From Opitutaceae bacterium (GTDB taxonomy: Bacteria; Verrucomicrobiota; Verrucomicrobiia; Opitutales; Opitutaceae), in NCBI GenBank assembly GCA_025360455.1, contig JANYCF010000169.1, forward strand, positions 1 to 39,889: a stretch of 39,889 nucleotides of DNA. The letters run 5' to 3'. This document shows positions 8,145 to 16,421 of the stretch, piece after piece. The number at the start of each line of letters is the position of its first letter. The first letter of the stretch is position 1. The translations under genes and the position numbers were made by a program. The notes below the pieces were generated by a model. It was not told where the DNA came from, did no database searches, and saw nothing but the letters and a program-made list of their open reading frames with translations.

Positions 8145-9584
8145 TCAGCCGGAGCTTTTTTGCAAGATGTGATAATTCGCCATCGAGATACCGCTCAACA
8201 TCGCACCAACGATACCCAGAAAACCCTGGTCCGTCCCGCACAGATAGAGATTGCTGAGGTGGGTACGGCCATCGCGGATTTTGCGCGGGGCCCCATAAAT
8301 CGCGCCGTTCAGATGGCCGGTGAATTTTCTCACCGTGCGCGGCGTAAACATGTCCGTGGTCAGCAAATTCTCCGCCAAGATTGCATCCGCGACTTTCGGC
8401 AGGAACCGACGCGCGCTGCGCTGGATTTCCGAGAACCAACGAAGTTTATCCGCCTGATAAAGCCGCTCGTCGAGCCCTGCCCACACGTCGTAATTAGCCA
8501 GACAGGTCACCCGAAATAATCCCTCAGGCAGATCGGCGCCGGCGTAGTCGAAATTATTGGGCAGACAAATCACCCCGCTCCGGGTGTCGACCTGCTTGTG
8601 GGCGCGGACGTAGTCAAACCGTTCGGAATCGTTGAAGAAAATAATCGTGTCGTCGCCCCATCCCCAGCTGGCCGGTGGCTGCTTGAAGGCTAAGATGGTT
8701 TCCACGAATGAAAGCACTCCGGTGTTTGCTTCGGCCGCAATGGTGCGGGCTGGGTCGCACATCCGCATCGTCTCGGGATAACCGGCGGAAGAAATGACGT
8801 GATCTGCCGTGATTTCGGTGCCGTCGTCCAACGTGAGCGCCGCCGCCTTGCCTTCGCGTTCGGTGATTTTCGCGACCCCACATTTCATGCGCCGCTCGCC
8901 GCCGGCTGCGCGATATTTCTCGTGCAACACGCGGATGATTACCCGCACGCCGTCGAGGGGCCGGGCAAATCCTTCAAGATAGAGCGCCTTAAACATGATA
9001 ACGAATTGCCCGAATTCCATATCACGTTCCTGAGCGCTGCCATAGTACATCAACGGACAGAAAATCATATCGGTCAGCAACGGGTCAGTGATATGACGCG
9101 CCACGATGCTGTGCGCTGAGACTGGTTTCGCATCAAGGGAAACGTCATCATAGGTGCGGACGACTTGAACCAAGGCACGCCAGCCCTCGGCTTGCTCGGG
9201 GAACTTCGCCGCGACTTCCGTATCGAGCACCGAAAAATCATTCGTAAACCGCAATGTTGCCTCGCCGTGTCGCCCGAAGGAAATTCTTGATTGCTTCTGC
9301 GGACACAGCGCGAATTCCTCGCGTTCAATCCGCAGTTGGCGTAGGAGTTTGCCCAGTGGCGTTCCCTTCACGCCGGGCGCCACGTAGTTGGTCATGGCGT
9401 GCAACCCGACATCGAATTTTCGCCCGGCGATACTGTAGAAACTGTTCAGCCCACCCGAAGCGTTGTGCCGTTCGAAAATGCAAACCTTCTTCCCGAAATG
9501 TGCCAGCCTGATACCCGCGGCGAGCCCGGACATACCAGCACCAATAATGGCTGCGTCGTAATGGGAGTCTTTCATCTGGGGCAT
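8145..9584 (-). CDS. FAD-dependent oxidoreductase, CrtI/phytoene desaturase-like (second copy)
   Basis: 479 residues. AIIGAGMSGLAAGIRLAHFG and the following FERHNASGGLNSF form the FAD-binding Rossmann motif; the C-terminal LYLCGTDQGFLGIVGAMLSG is the second FAD-contact motif of the CrtI family. It is clearly diverged from the enzyme at 5762-7213, sharing only the family frame. Having two different CrtI-like enzymes in one acyl-ACP cluster is a pattern noted in ladderane-type candidate clusters. An ATG at 9575 is an alternative start, three codons in. It begins 67 bases after the ACP gene, across a small hairpin, and is followed 21 bases later by the isomerase-like gene. Confidence 0.82.
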   Translation of the reverse strand: MPQMKDSHYDAAIIGAGMSGLAAGIRLAHFGKKVCIFERHNASGGLNSFYSIAGRKFDVGLHAMTNYVAPGVKGTPLGKLLRQLRIEREEFALCPQKQSRISFGRHGEATLRFTNDFSVLDTEVAAKFPEQAEGWRALVQVVRTYDDVSLDAKPVSAHSIVARHITDPLLTDMIFCPLMYYGSAQERDMEFGQFVIMFKALYLEGFARPLDGVRVIIRVLHEKYRAAGGERRMKCGVAKITEREGKAAALTLDDGTEITADHVISSAGYPETMRMCDPARTIAAEANTGVLSFVETILAFKQPPASWGWGDDTIIFFNDSERFDYVRAHKQVDTRSGVICLPNNFDYAGADLPEGLFRVTCLANYDVWAGLDERLYQADKLRWFSEIQRSARRFLPKVADAILAENLLTTDMFTPRTVRKFTGHLNGAIYGAPRKIRDGRTHLSNLYLCGTDQGFLGIVGAMLSGISMANYHILQKSSG

Positions 9585-9590
9585 AACAAA

Positions 9591-9612
9591 GGCGGGGTTC
9601 GGCTACCCCGCC
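9591..9612. repeat. Short GC-rich hairpin between ACP and FAD oxidoreductase genes
   Basis: GGCGGGGT (9591-9598) pairs with ACCCCGCC (9605-9612) around a 6-base loop, followed by CTACA. The related GTAGGGCG-type hairpins at 17554-17625 and 18481-18509 share the style. No T-tract follows on the coding strand, so it is more likely a repeat or mRNA-stability element than a terminator. Confidence 0.6.
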
Positions 9613-9651
9613 CTACAATCTCACTGGCATGGCCGCAAATTGCGGCGGCCA

Positions 9652-9906
9652 TCAGGCCTTGGACAGAAATTTTGGCGTCAGATAGGCCGCGCAGCTATCA
9701 AGCGAAGCGAGCTGCACGTAATCGGCCTCGGGCACTTCAATGCCGTGGCGTTTGCGGAGCTCCATGACGATGTCGAGGAAGTCCATCGAATCCAGCTGCA
9801 GTTGATCACGCAGGCGCACATCAGGTTTCACGGCGGTGAGATCTTCGTCCGGGGCAATATCGGAAATGATGTCGATAACCAGTTTCTGGCAGGCTTCTTT
9901 TGTCAT
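9652..9906 (-). CDS. Acyl carrier protein
   Basis: 84 residues, the usual ACP size. The phosphopantetheine attachment site is Ser40 in LQLDSMDFLDIVMEL, a variant of the common DSLD motif with Met after the Ser. Helices are acidic at the N-terminus, but the C-terminus is unusually ...YLTPKFLSKA. The next upstream gene is a KAS II (26-base gap), so this is most likely a dedicated carrier for the cluster rather than the housekeeping AcpP. It would present the growing chain to the KAS, dehydratase, reductase and CrtI-like enzymes. Confidence 0.9.
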   Translation of the reverse strand: MTKEACQKLVIDIISDIAPDEDLTAVKPDVRLRDQLQLDSMDFLDIVMELRKRHGIEVPEADYVQLASLDSCAAYLTPKFLSKA

Positions 9907-9932
9907 AGTGTTGGCGATAAAATCTGGGGCGA

Positions 9933-11171
9933 TTATGTGCGGTAACGTTTGATGATGAGCGTGGAATTGATTCCCAGCATACCAAAGGAATTATTCAGGA
10001 TCGCGTCAACCCGTTTAACGACCTTCGGCGTGTTGAGGATCAGGCCGGGAATATCGCACTGGGGATCAAGCTCATCCACGTTAATCGTGGGGTGCACGGT
10101 GAGGTCGTCAAAGCTGGGCAAATTCCCCGCCAATTCCAGCGCTCCCGCTGCTCCCATCGTGTGGCCGATGAAGCTTTTGGTGTTGTTGATGGCGGGAGGC
10201 TCACGGCGGGCGTGAAAGGCTTTGGCGATCGCCTGGCATTCCTGGATGTCGCCTTGTGGCGTCGATGTCGCGTGAGTGTTCACAATATCGATATCATCGA
10301 CCGTCATGCCCGCATTCATAAGGGCTTTTTGCACACATTCGGCCTGCCGCTCAGGATTGGGCAGCACGTAGTCGGTCGCATCCGAATTCACGCAATACCC
10401 CGCAATCTCCCCATAAATCTTGGCGCCGCGGGCTACGGCGTCCTCCAGTCGCTCGATGGTGTAAATGCAGCCACCTTCGGAAATAACGATACCATTACGC
10501 GCTTTATCGAAGGGACGGCTGGCTTTGGTGGGATCGGCGTGGGTGGCGAGGGCATTCTGGCTCTTGAAACCAGCGAAGATCCCGAAAGTTTGTGGGCTCT
10601 CGCTGACGCCACCGGCGATTGCCAGATCAACCTCGTTTAGCCGTAACATCTGCGCCGCGTGGATCAGTCCGATATTTCCCGCCGCACACGCTGCCCCGAT
10701 GGTATAAGCCGGGCCCGTGGATCCGAGGTTGAGCGATACTTCGCCCGCCGGGCTGTTCGCGACCGTCCTGGGATTGTGATGGTGCGACCAGAACTTCGTG
10801 TCGTAGTTAAATTTCGAGATATTATAAACTTCGTTCTCTGTCTCGACATTGCCGTGTTCGGTGATGCCAAGGTAGACACCGACCCGGCTCTTGTCGCGGG
10901 TTTCGAAAGCGATCCCCGAGTCAGCCAGTGCTTCGCGTGCACAATAAATACTGATGCTGCCGGCGCGGGTGCCGATACGTACGTCCTTTTTCTTTTGATA
11001 TTTCAGCGGGTCGAACTTGCACATGCCCGCCGGCCATTGCCCCATGAAACGCACTTCCGTCATGGCGATACCCGATACGCCGTTGAGCAAGCTATGCCGG
11101 AATTCGGCCAGATTGTTGCCGTTCGGGGCGGTCAGACCAATGCCAGTGATGACGATGCGAGTGTGCTTCAT
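9933..11171 (-). CDS. Beta-ketoacyl-ACP synthase II (FabF-like), cluster-specific
   Basis: 412 residues with a complete KAS I/II thiolase fold. The nucleophilic Cys is at about 162 in YTIGAACAAGNIGL; the two active-site His are at about 300 (VNTHATSTPQGD) and about 337 (NTKSFIGHTMGAAGALE), giving the Cys-His-His triad of an elongating decarboxylative synthase. The loop around 105-140 (ENEVYNISKFNYDTKFWSHH) is rich in aromatic and charged residues and unlike housekeeping FabF. It is the first gene of the minus-strand cluster, starting 69 bases from the divergent galE, and is followed by its ACP. FabF-type synthases of this sort are the marker enzyme used to recognise ladderane-like clusters; whether it belongs to that clade needs a phylogeny. 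Confidence 0.88.
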   Translation of the reverse strand: MKHTRIVITGIGLTAPNGNNLAEFRHSLLNGVSGIAMTEVRFMGQWPAGMCKFDPLKYQKKKDVRIGTRAGSISIYCAREALADSGIAFETRDKSRVGVYLGITEHGNVETENEVYNISKFNYDTKFWSHHHNPRTVANSPAGEVSLNLGSTGPAYTIGAACAAGNIGLIHAAQMLRLNEVDLAIAGGVSESPQTFGIFAGFKSQNALATHADPTKASRPFDKARNGIVISEGGCIYTIERLEDAVARGAKIYGEIAGYCVNSDATDYVLPNPERQAECVQKALMNAGMTVDDIDIVNTHATSTPQGDIQECQAIAKAFHARREPPAINNTKSFIGHTMGAAGALELAGNLPSFDDLTVHPTINVDELDPQCDIPGLILNTPKVVKRVDAILNNSFGMLGINSTLIIKRYRT

Positions 11172-11240
11172 GCGTGAATCCGTGAATAGGAACAGATTTG
11201 CCTAGCCAACGGGAAGCTAAAATCAATACAAGTCTGGCCC
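11172..11240. promoter_or_regulatory. Divergent intergenic region serving the lipid cluster and galE
   Basis: The 69 bases between the outward-facing KAS II and galE start codons must contain the promoter for both transcripts, or for the lipid cluster at least. The stretch is less GC-rich than the flanks, but I cannot assign -35/-10 boxes with confidence. Confidence 0.5.
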
Positions 11241-12233
11241 ATGAAAGTTCTCGTCGTCGGCGGTGCCGGTTACATTGGCAGTCATTGCGTCCGTCAGCTG
11301 CTCGCTGCGGGCCACGAACCTGTCGTCCTCGACAACTTCATCTACGGTCACCGAGCCGCGCTGACTCCTTCCGTCAAACTTTACGAGGCGAGCATGGCCG
11401 ACGCTGCTGCGCTTGATCGCATCTTCACCGCCGAACGCTTCGATGTCGTGATGCACTTCGCCGCTTACTGCTACGTGGGGGAGTCCGTCACCGCTCCGCT
11501 CAAATATTACCAGAACAACGTCGCCGCGACGCTCACCCTGCTCGAAGCCATGTTAAAGCACGGCGTGAAGAAATTCGTCTTCTCCTCGACCTGCGCGACT
11601 TTCGGCATCCCTGAAAAGATGCCAATGGACGAAAATTTACCGCAGGCACCGATTAATCCCTACGGTCAGACAAAGCTCGATGTGGAGAACATGCTCAAGG
11701 CCTTCGCCCATGCGTACGGTCTGAGTTTCGCCGTCTTCCGCTACTTCAACGCCGCCGGTGCTTCCGAAGATACGACCATCGGCGAGGCCCACGATCCCGA
11801 AACCCACCTTATTCCACTCGCCATCTGGGCCGCGATGGGCACAGCGAAACCTCTGCAGATCTTCGGTAATGACTTCCCTACTCCCGACGGCACTTGCCAA
11901 CGCGATTACGTCCATGTCGACGACCTCAGCCGCGCACATATTGCGGCCTTTGATAAACTTTCTACACCCGGCACGCAGTTATTCTACAACCTCGGAACCG
12001 GTTCACCCACTTCCGTCCTCGAAGTGATCAAAGCCATTGAAAAAATCTCCGGTCTCAAAGTCCCCGCGAACTTTGCGCCCCGTCGGGCCGGCGATCCTCC
12101 CGCCCTCTACGCCGATTCCAGCAAAGCTCAGCGCGAACTCGGTTGGACGCCAAAATTCAAGACGATCGACTCAATCGTCGCCACCGCTTGGCGCTGGCAC
12201 CAATCGCACCCGAAAGGCTACGCCGCCAAGTAA
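11241..12233 (+). CDS. galE: UDP-glucose 4-epimerase
   Basis: 330 residues. The N-terminal VVGGAGYIGSHCVRQLL is the NAD-binding GxxGxxG motif; VMHFAAYCYVGESV and FSSTCATFGIPEKMP follow as in GalE. The catalytic Tyr-x3-Lys is in NPYGQTKLDVENML. RYFNAAGASEDTTIGEAHDPETHLIP and RDYVHVDDL are also diagnostic of GalE. It interconverts UDP-glucose and UDP-galactose in the cytoplasm and could supply the surface-glycan enzymes encoded further right. It is transcribed away from the lipid cluster and followed by a palindromic repeat. Confidence 0.93.
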   Translation: MKVLVVGGAGYIGSHCVRQLLAAGHEPVVLDNFIYGHRAALTPSVKLYEASMADAAALDRIFTAERFDVVMHFAAYCYVGESVTAPLKYYQNNVAATLTLLEAMLKHGVKKFVFSSTCATFGIPEKMPMDENLPQAPINPYGQTKLDVENMLKAFAHAYGLSFAVFRYFNAAGASEDTTIGEAHDPETHLIPLAIWAAMGTAKPLQIFGNDFPTPDGTCQRDYVHVDDLSRAHIAAFDKLSTPGTQLFYNLGTGSPTSVLEVIKAIEKISGLKVPANFAPRRAGDPPALYADSSKAQRELGWTPKFKTIDSIVATAWRWHQSHPKGYAAK

Positions 12234-12258
12234 GAAGAGGGTGCGGTTTGAACGATTT

Positions 12259-12336
12259 TGTAGCCGCGCTTGAGCCGCAGGCGAAAGCGTGGTCCGAAGC
12301 GTGGCCACGTTGTCGCTACTCTCCAACGCGGCTACA
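12259..12336 (+). repeat. Dispersed palindromic element, copy 1 (GTAGCCGCGCTTGAGC family)
   Basis: A 78-base intergenic element bounded by a perfect 10-base inverted repeat (12259-12268 and 12327-12336, TGTAGCCGCG / CGCGGCTACA). It matches the element at 18573-18651 over most of its length, including the shared interior GCGAAAGCGTGGTCCGA and CCACGTTGTCGCTA. A diverged third copy lies at 28655-28780 on the other strand. Confidence 0.85.
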
Positions 12337-12381
12337 CTTGCGTCGGGAGCTGACCGCTCTGAATGCTATGCGACAAGGCAT

Positions 12382-12418
12382 AAAAAAACCGGCAACGCGC
12401 CTGAGGCACGCTGCCGGT
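12382..12418 (-). terminator. Rho-independent terminator of rpsU
   Basis: On the minus strand, a GC-rich stem of CCGGCAGCGTGCC against GCGCGTTGCCGG with a short loop is followed directly by seven T residues. It lies 22 bases downstream of the rpsU stop codon in the correct orientation. Confidence 0.9.
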
Positions 12419-12440
12419 GGAAAGTAACAGTTCGCGCAGC

Positions 12441-12638
12441 TTAGCTGGCGTAACGGGCGCGAAGCATGCAGGTGAAGGCCATGACCTTCTCCTTGCGGCG
12501 GCGACGCTCGCAGGGTTTTTCGGCGTAACGCTTGAAGCGTACGTCCTTGATGATATTCTCGCGGTCGAGCTTCTTCTTCATGCGGCGGAGCGCACGATCG
12601 ATGGGCTCATTTTTGCGCATCTTGATCTCAATAGACAT
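12441..12638 (-). CDS. rpsU: Small ribosomal subunit protein bS21
   Basis: 65 residues from the ATG at 12638; the frame is open up to 12740, but the family begins at MSIEIKMRKNEPIDRALRR. The rest, KKLDRENIIKDVRFKRYAEKPCERRRRKEK, is the highly conserved basic body of bS21. The protein binds the 30S platform close to the anti-Shine-Dalgarno region of 16S rRNA and aids initiation. The C-terminus is a little longer than usual (VMAFTCMLRARYAS). It is followed by a strong terminator and lies divergent to dnaE. Confidence 0.93.
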   Translation of the reverse strand: MSIEIKMRKNEPIDRALRRMKKKLDRENIIKDVRFKRYAEKPCERRRRKEKVMAFTCMLRARYAS

Positions 12639-12713
12639 GTTTAAATCGATTAGGTTGGTCGGAGGAAAGTTGAGAAAAAGCCAGTCTGTGCCCGCTCCGT
12701 CAATAGTAATTTT

Positions 12714-12738
12714 GAGGTCTGCTGCAGAAGCAGACCTC
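12714..12738. promoter_or_regulatory. Perfect hairpin in the rpsU-dnaE divergent region
   Basis: GAGGTCTGCT (12714-12723) and AGCAGACCTC (12729-12738) form a perfect 10-bp stem with a 5-base loop. It lies about 76 bases upstream of rpsU and 93 upstream of dnaE. On the minus strand it is followed by AAAATTACTATTGACGG, whose TTGACG could be a -35 box for rpsU. Function is unknown: operator, leader structure or repeat. Confidence 0.6.
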
Positions 12739-12830
12739 ATCGCGCCGCAGCCCTTGGGCGCAGGCGGATCACACAGATGCTCAGATTAGGGCTTGCTCGC
12801 ACCTAACCCGCTGACTCCCATGAACGAATC

Positions 12831-15800
12831 TTGGCGGCTCCCGACTCAAATTTCGTTCACCTTCACGTCCATAGCGACTATTCCCTGCTCGACGGCGCCT
12901 GCCGAATCGACCGGTTGATGGATCGAGCCGCAGAACTGGGCATGAAGTCGCTGGCCTTGACCGACCACGGCAATCTCTACGGCGCGATTGATTTCTACAA
13001 CCAGGCGAAAGCCAAAGGCATCAAGCCACTTGTCGGCTGCGAACTCTATCTCGCCCCCGGCTCACGCCTCGAACGTACGGCTCGCACGGCGGACGACGGG
13101 AAAAATATCTTCCATCTCGGCCTGCTCGTCCGCGATCTCACCGGATATCAGAATCTCCTCAAGCTCGTCTCCGATGCGCACCTGAAAGGATTCTACTACA
13201 AGCCGCGCACCGATCTCGAGCAACTCGCCCTTCACGCCAAGGGCCTAATTGGTTTCACCGGTTGTCTCGCGTCACTCGTGCCGCAGCATCTGTTGAACGA
13301 CCGCTACGATGACGCGCGCACGGCCTGCGGCCGCTTTGTTGAAATCTTCGGTCGGGAAAATTATTTTGTCGAAATCCAGGACCACGGCATTCCCGAGCAG
13401 CGAAAAATAATCCCCGGCCTGCTCAAGCTCGCCGAGGAATTTAAGTTAAAGGTGATCTGCTCAAACGACGTTCATTACGTCCGTGCGCAGGATGCCGGCC
13501 CGCACGACACGCTCCTTTGCATCCAAACCGGCTCCAAGATTGCCGAAGAGAATCGGATGAAGTTCACCGGTACGCAATTTTTCCTAAAATCGCGCGATGA
13601 GATGGCGCAGGTATTCAGCGAAGTCCCCGACTCGCTGACCAACACCCAACTCGTGGCCGAGATGTGTGATCTCACAATTCCCTTCCCCAAGGGCTCGGAG
13701 CGCTACCCGAAATATCCTCTGCCGCCCGAGATCAAGACCGACCGCAGCGGCTATCTTTTGGATTTGTGTATCGCCGGGCTGCGCCGCCGCTACGGTGTCG
13801 ATTACCACACGCCGACTAAGGCCGCTGATCCCGCCCTCGCGCAGACGCTCGTCGAACGTCTCGACTATGAACTCTCGATCATCGCTAAGACAGGCTTCAT
13901 CGACTACTTTCTCGTCGTCTGGGATTTTATCGATTGGGCCCGCCGCCAGGAAATTCCTGTTGGTCCCGGTCGTGGTTCCGGTGCCGGTTGTATCGTCGCG
14001 TACCTGCTTGGCATCACCAATCTCGATCCGCTGCGTTTCAAACTCCTCTTCGAGCGCTTTCTGAATCCTGAGCGCGTCTCACCGCCTGACTTCGATATCG
14101 ATTTCTGCATGCGCCGCCGCACTTTGGTAATCGATTACGTTCGCCAGAAATACGGTAACGACTGTGTGGCGAACATCATCACCTACGGCACCCTCGGAGC
14201 AAAAATGGTCATCCGCGACGTGGCCCGCGTGAACGATCTGCCCTACGCCGAAGCGGATCGCCTCGCGAAAATGATTCCCGACGAGCTTAACATCGAGCTC
14301 ACGAGCGCCATCGAAAAATCCGCCGAACTGCGCAACGAGATCGCCCAGAACCCCGCCGCCAAAAAAATCATCGACCAAGCCCTCGTCCTCGAAGGCATGG
14401 TGCGCAACACCGGCAAACACGCCGCAGGCATCATCATCACTGATCGTCCGCTCTCAGATTTCGTCCCGCTCACCCTGCAGGAAGGCGACGTCACGGTGCA
14501 GTACGATATGAACGCCGTCGGCAAACTCGGTTTGCTCAAGATGGATTTTCTCGGCCTGAAAACTTTGACTGTGATCGACGACGCCGTGGCCAATATCCGT
14601 CGCACCGCCACGCCGAAGTTCGACATCGAAACCGTCGGCTTCGACGACCCCAAGACTTACGAGCTGCTCAATTCCGGCCGCACCACCGGCGTGTTTCAGT
14701 TAGAATCCGGCGGCATGCAAAATCTTTGCCGGCAAATCGGACTATCCTCCATTGATGAAATTGTCGCTCTCATCGCGCTTTATCGTCCCGGCCCGATGGA
14801 CTGGATACCCGATTACATTCGCGGAAAGAAAGAACCGAGCTCCGTCAAATATCCGCACAAACTCCTCGAGGAGGTTTGCCGTGAGACGTACGGCATCATG
14901 GTTTACCAGGAACAGGTCATGGAGGCCGCCAAGATCATCGCCGGCTACACGCTCGGCGGCGCCGACATGCTGCGTCGCGCGATGGGTAAGAAGGACGCCG
15001 AGGCCATGGCGAAGGAACGCACAAAGTTCGTCGAAGGTGCCAAGCGCGTGAACAACATCGATCCGAAGACCGCCGATTCGATCTTCGACATCCTGAACAA
15101 ATTCGCCGGGTACGGCTTCAACAAATCCCACTCCGCTGCGTACGCCGTTCTCAGCTATCAGACCGGCTATCTCAAGGCCAACTACCCGGTCCAATTCATG
15201 GCGGCCATGCTCAGTTCTGAACTGGGTAATTCGGAAAAAGTTTCCCATTTCGTCGCCGAGTGTGAAGCGATGGGCCTCCAGGTTTTGGGCCCGGACGTCA
15301 ACGAATCCCGCGAAATGTTTACGCCAGTCGTGGCTGCCAAGGCAGCCAGCAGCAAGAAGCGCATCCGCTTCGGTCTCGCCGGCATCAAAGGCGTCGGCGA
15401 GCAAGCGGCGCAGAAAATCATTGAAGAACGCGAAGCCAACGGCCCCTTCAAAGATTTTGCCGACTTCATCGCCCGCGTCGATGCCCGCGCTCTCAATAAG
15501 CGGGTGCTGGAGCATCTCATCAAGACAGGGGCCTTTGATTTCTCCGGCGAATCCCGGGGCGATCTTTTCACCCGCATCGATGCAGCCCTCGCCGGTGCCG
15601 CTGCCCACGCCCGCGACAAAGCCGCCGGCCAACACAGTTTCATGGACATGCTCGCCGAGGACGCCCCGAAAAAAAACACTTCCCCTCGATCTCCGAACTC
15701 CCATCTCCCCGCTCCGTCCGTTGCGGACTTCACCTCCGCCGAACGTCTCCAGTTTGAGAAGGAACTTCTCGGATTCTATGTCTCGGGTCACCCGCTGAAT

Positions 15801-16421
15801 GCCTACAGCGGTATCACTGAAGCTTTTTGCACTTACACCGAAGAACAAGTGCTCGAACAAGGCGACCGCGTGGAGTTCCGACTCTGCGGCATCATGAGCG
15901 GCATCACCAAGCGACTTTCCAAACGAGACAATCGTCCCTGGGCTTTCTTCAATCTTGCGAGCAAGCGCGCTACGATCGCCGTCAACATGTATGCCGATGC
16001 GTACGAGAACTACGGGAAAATCCTCGCGGAAAATCTCCCCATCGTCGTCCTCGGCTCTGTTATGCGCGGCAATGATGGCGCGCGGCTCAACATCAAGGAA
16101 GTGTATCCGCTGGATGCCTACGTGCCGGGCGCAGTCAAAAAAATCTGCTGGCTCCTTCAGCCGGATCATCCGGAGTTGCCAGATTTCTTTAATCAGCTCC
16201 GCGCCGCCATCGATGCCGCCAACGGCGACACCAAGATCGAATTCGCTTTTGTTTTCGAAAATCGCGTGGCCCCGATTGCTGAAACCTCCTTCGCTTTGAA
16301 GTGGCGCGTCACCGCCGCGAAGTACCAGCAACTCCGCAGTCATCCGGCTTGTGTTGGAGTGCTCGTCGAGCCCCGCCCATTTGAAATCAAGGAAACCCGT
16401 AAATGGGCCAAACGTGGATAA
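12831..16421 (+). CDS. dnaE: DNA polymerase III subunit alpha
   Basis: 1196 residues, normal for DnaE1. The N-terminal PHP domain opens with FVHLHVHSDYSLLDG and keeps its metal-binding His and Asp (LTDHGNLYGA). The polymerase core shows GPGRGSGAGCIVAYLL, the catalytic acids in PDFDIDFCMRRR (about 420-424) and the third Asp in KMDFLGLKTL (about 572). A helix-hairpin-helix region and an OB-fold (VEFRLCGIMSGITKRLSKRDNRPWAF) follow. The start is a TTG at 12831: no in-frame ATG or GTG lies between it and the upstream stop at 12804, while the ATG at 12820 is out of frame and leads to only 36 codons. It overlaps or abuts the downstream methyltransferase gene. Confidence 0.95.
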   Translation: MAAPDSNFVHLHVHSDYSLLDGACRIDRLMDRAAELGMKSLALTDHGNLYGAIDFYNQAKAKGIKPLVGCELYLAPGSRLERTARTADDGKNIFHLGLLVRDLTGYQNLLKLVSDAHLKGFYYKPRTDLEQLALHAKGLIGFTGCLASLVPQHLLNDRYDDARTACGRFVEIFGRENYFVEIQDHGIPEQRKIIPGLLKLAEEFKLKVICSNDVHYVRAQDAGPHDTLLCIQTGSKIAEENRMKFTGTQFFLKSRDEMAQVFSEVPDSLTNTQLVAEMCDLTIPFPKGSERYPKYPLPPEIKTDRSGYLLDLCIAGLRRRYGVDYHTPTKAADPALAQTLVERLDYELSIIAKTGFIDYFLVVWDFIDWARRQEIPVGPGRGSGAGCIVAYLLGITNLDPLRFKLLFERFLNPERVSPPDFDIDFCMRRRTLVIDYVRQKYGNDCVANIITYGTLGAKMVIRDVARVNDLPYAEADRLAKMIPDELNIELTSAIEKSAELRNEIAQNPAAKKIIDQALVLEGMVRNTGKHAAGIIITDRPLSDFVPLTLQEGDVTVQYDMNAVGKLGLLKMDFLGLKTLTVIDDAVANIRRTATPKFDIETVGFDDPKTYELLNSGRTTGVFQLESGGMQNLCRQIGLSSIDEIVALIALYRPGPMDWIPDYIRGKKEPSSVKYPHKLLEEVCRETYGIMVYQEQVMEAAKIIAGYTLGGADMLRRAMGKKDAEAMAKERTKFVEGAKRVNNIDPKTADSIFDILNKFAGYGFNKSHSAAYAVLSYQTGYLKANYPVQFMAAMLSSELGNSEKVSHFVAECEAMGLQVLGPDVNESREMFTPVVAAKAASSKKRIRFGLAGIKGVGEQAAQKIIEEREANGPFKDFADFIARVDARALNKRVLEHLIKTGAFDFSGESRGDLFTRIDAALAGAAAHARDKAAGQHSFMDMLAEDAPKKNTSPRSPNSHLPAPSVADFTSAERLQFEKELLGFYVSGHPLNAYSGITEAFCTYTEEQVLEQGDRVEFRLCGIMSGITKRLSKRDNRPWAFFNLASKRATIAVNMYADAYENYGKILAENLPIVVLGSVMRGNDGARLNIKEVYPLDAYVPGAVKKICWLLQPDHPELPDFFNQLRAAIDAANGDTKIEFAFVFENRVAPIAETSFALKWRVTAAKYQQLRSHPACVGVLVEPRPFEIKETRKWAKRG

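Noticed and set aside
2379-11171. Aryl-polyene or carotenoid biosynthesis cluster
   Set aside because: No ketoreductase, AMP ligase, ammonia lyase, thioesterase or phytoene synthase is present, and the OleA/OleB pair does not fit those pathways.
14742-16343. 533-residue minus-strand open frame across dnaE
   Set aside because: It is antisense to the well-supported DnaE coding sequence and results from GC-rich codon bias.
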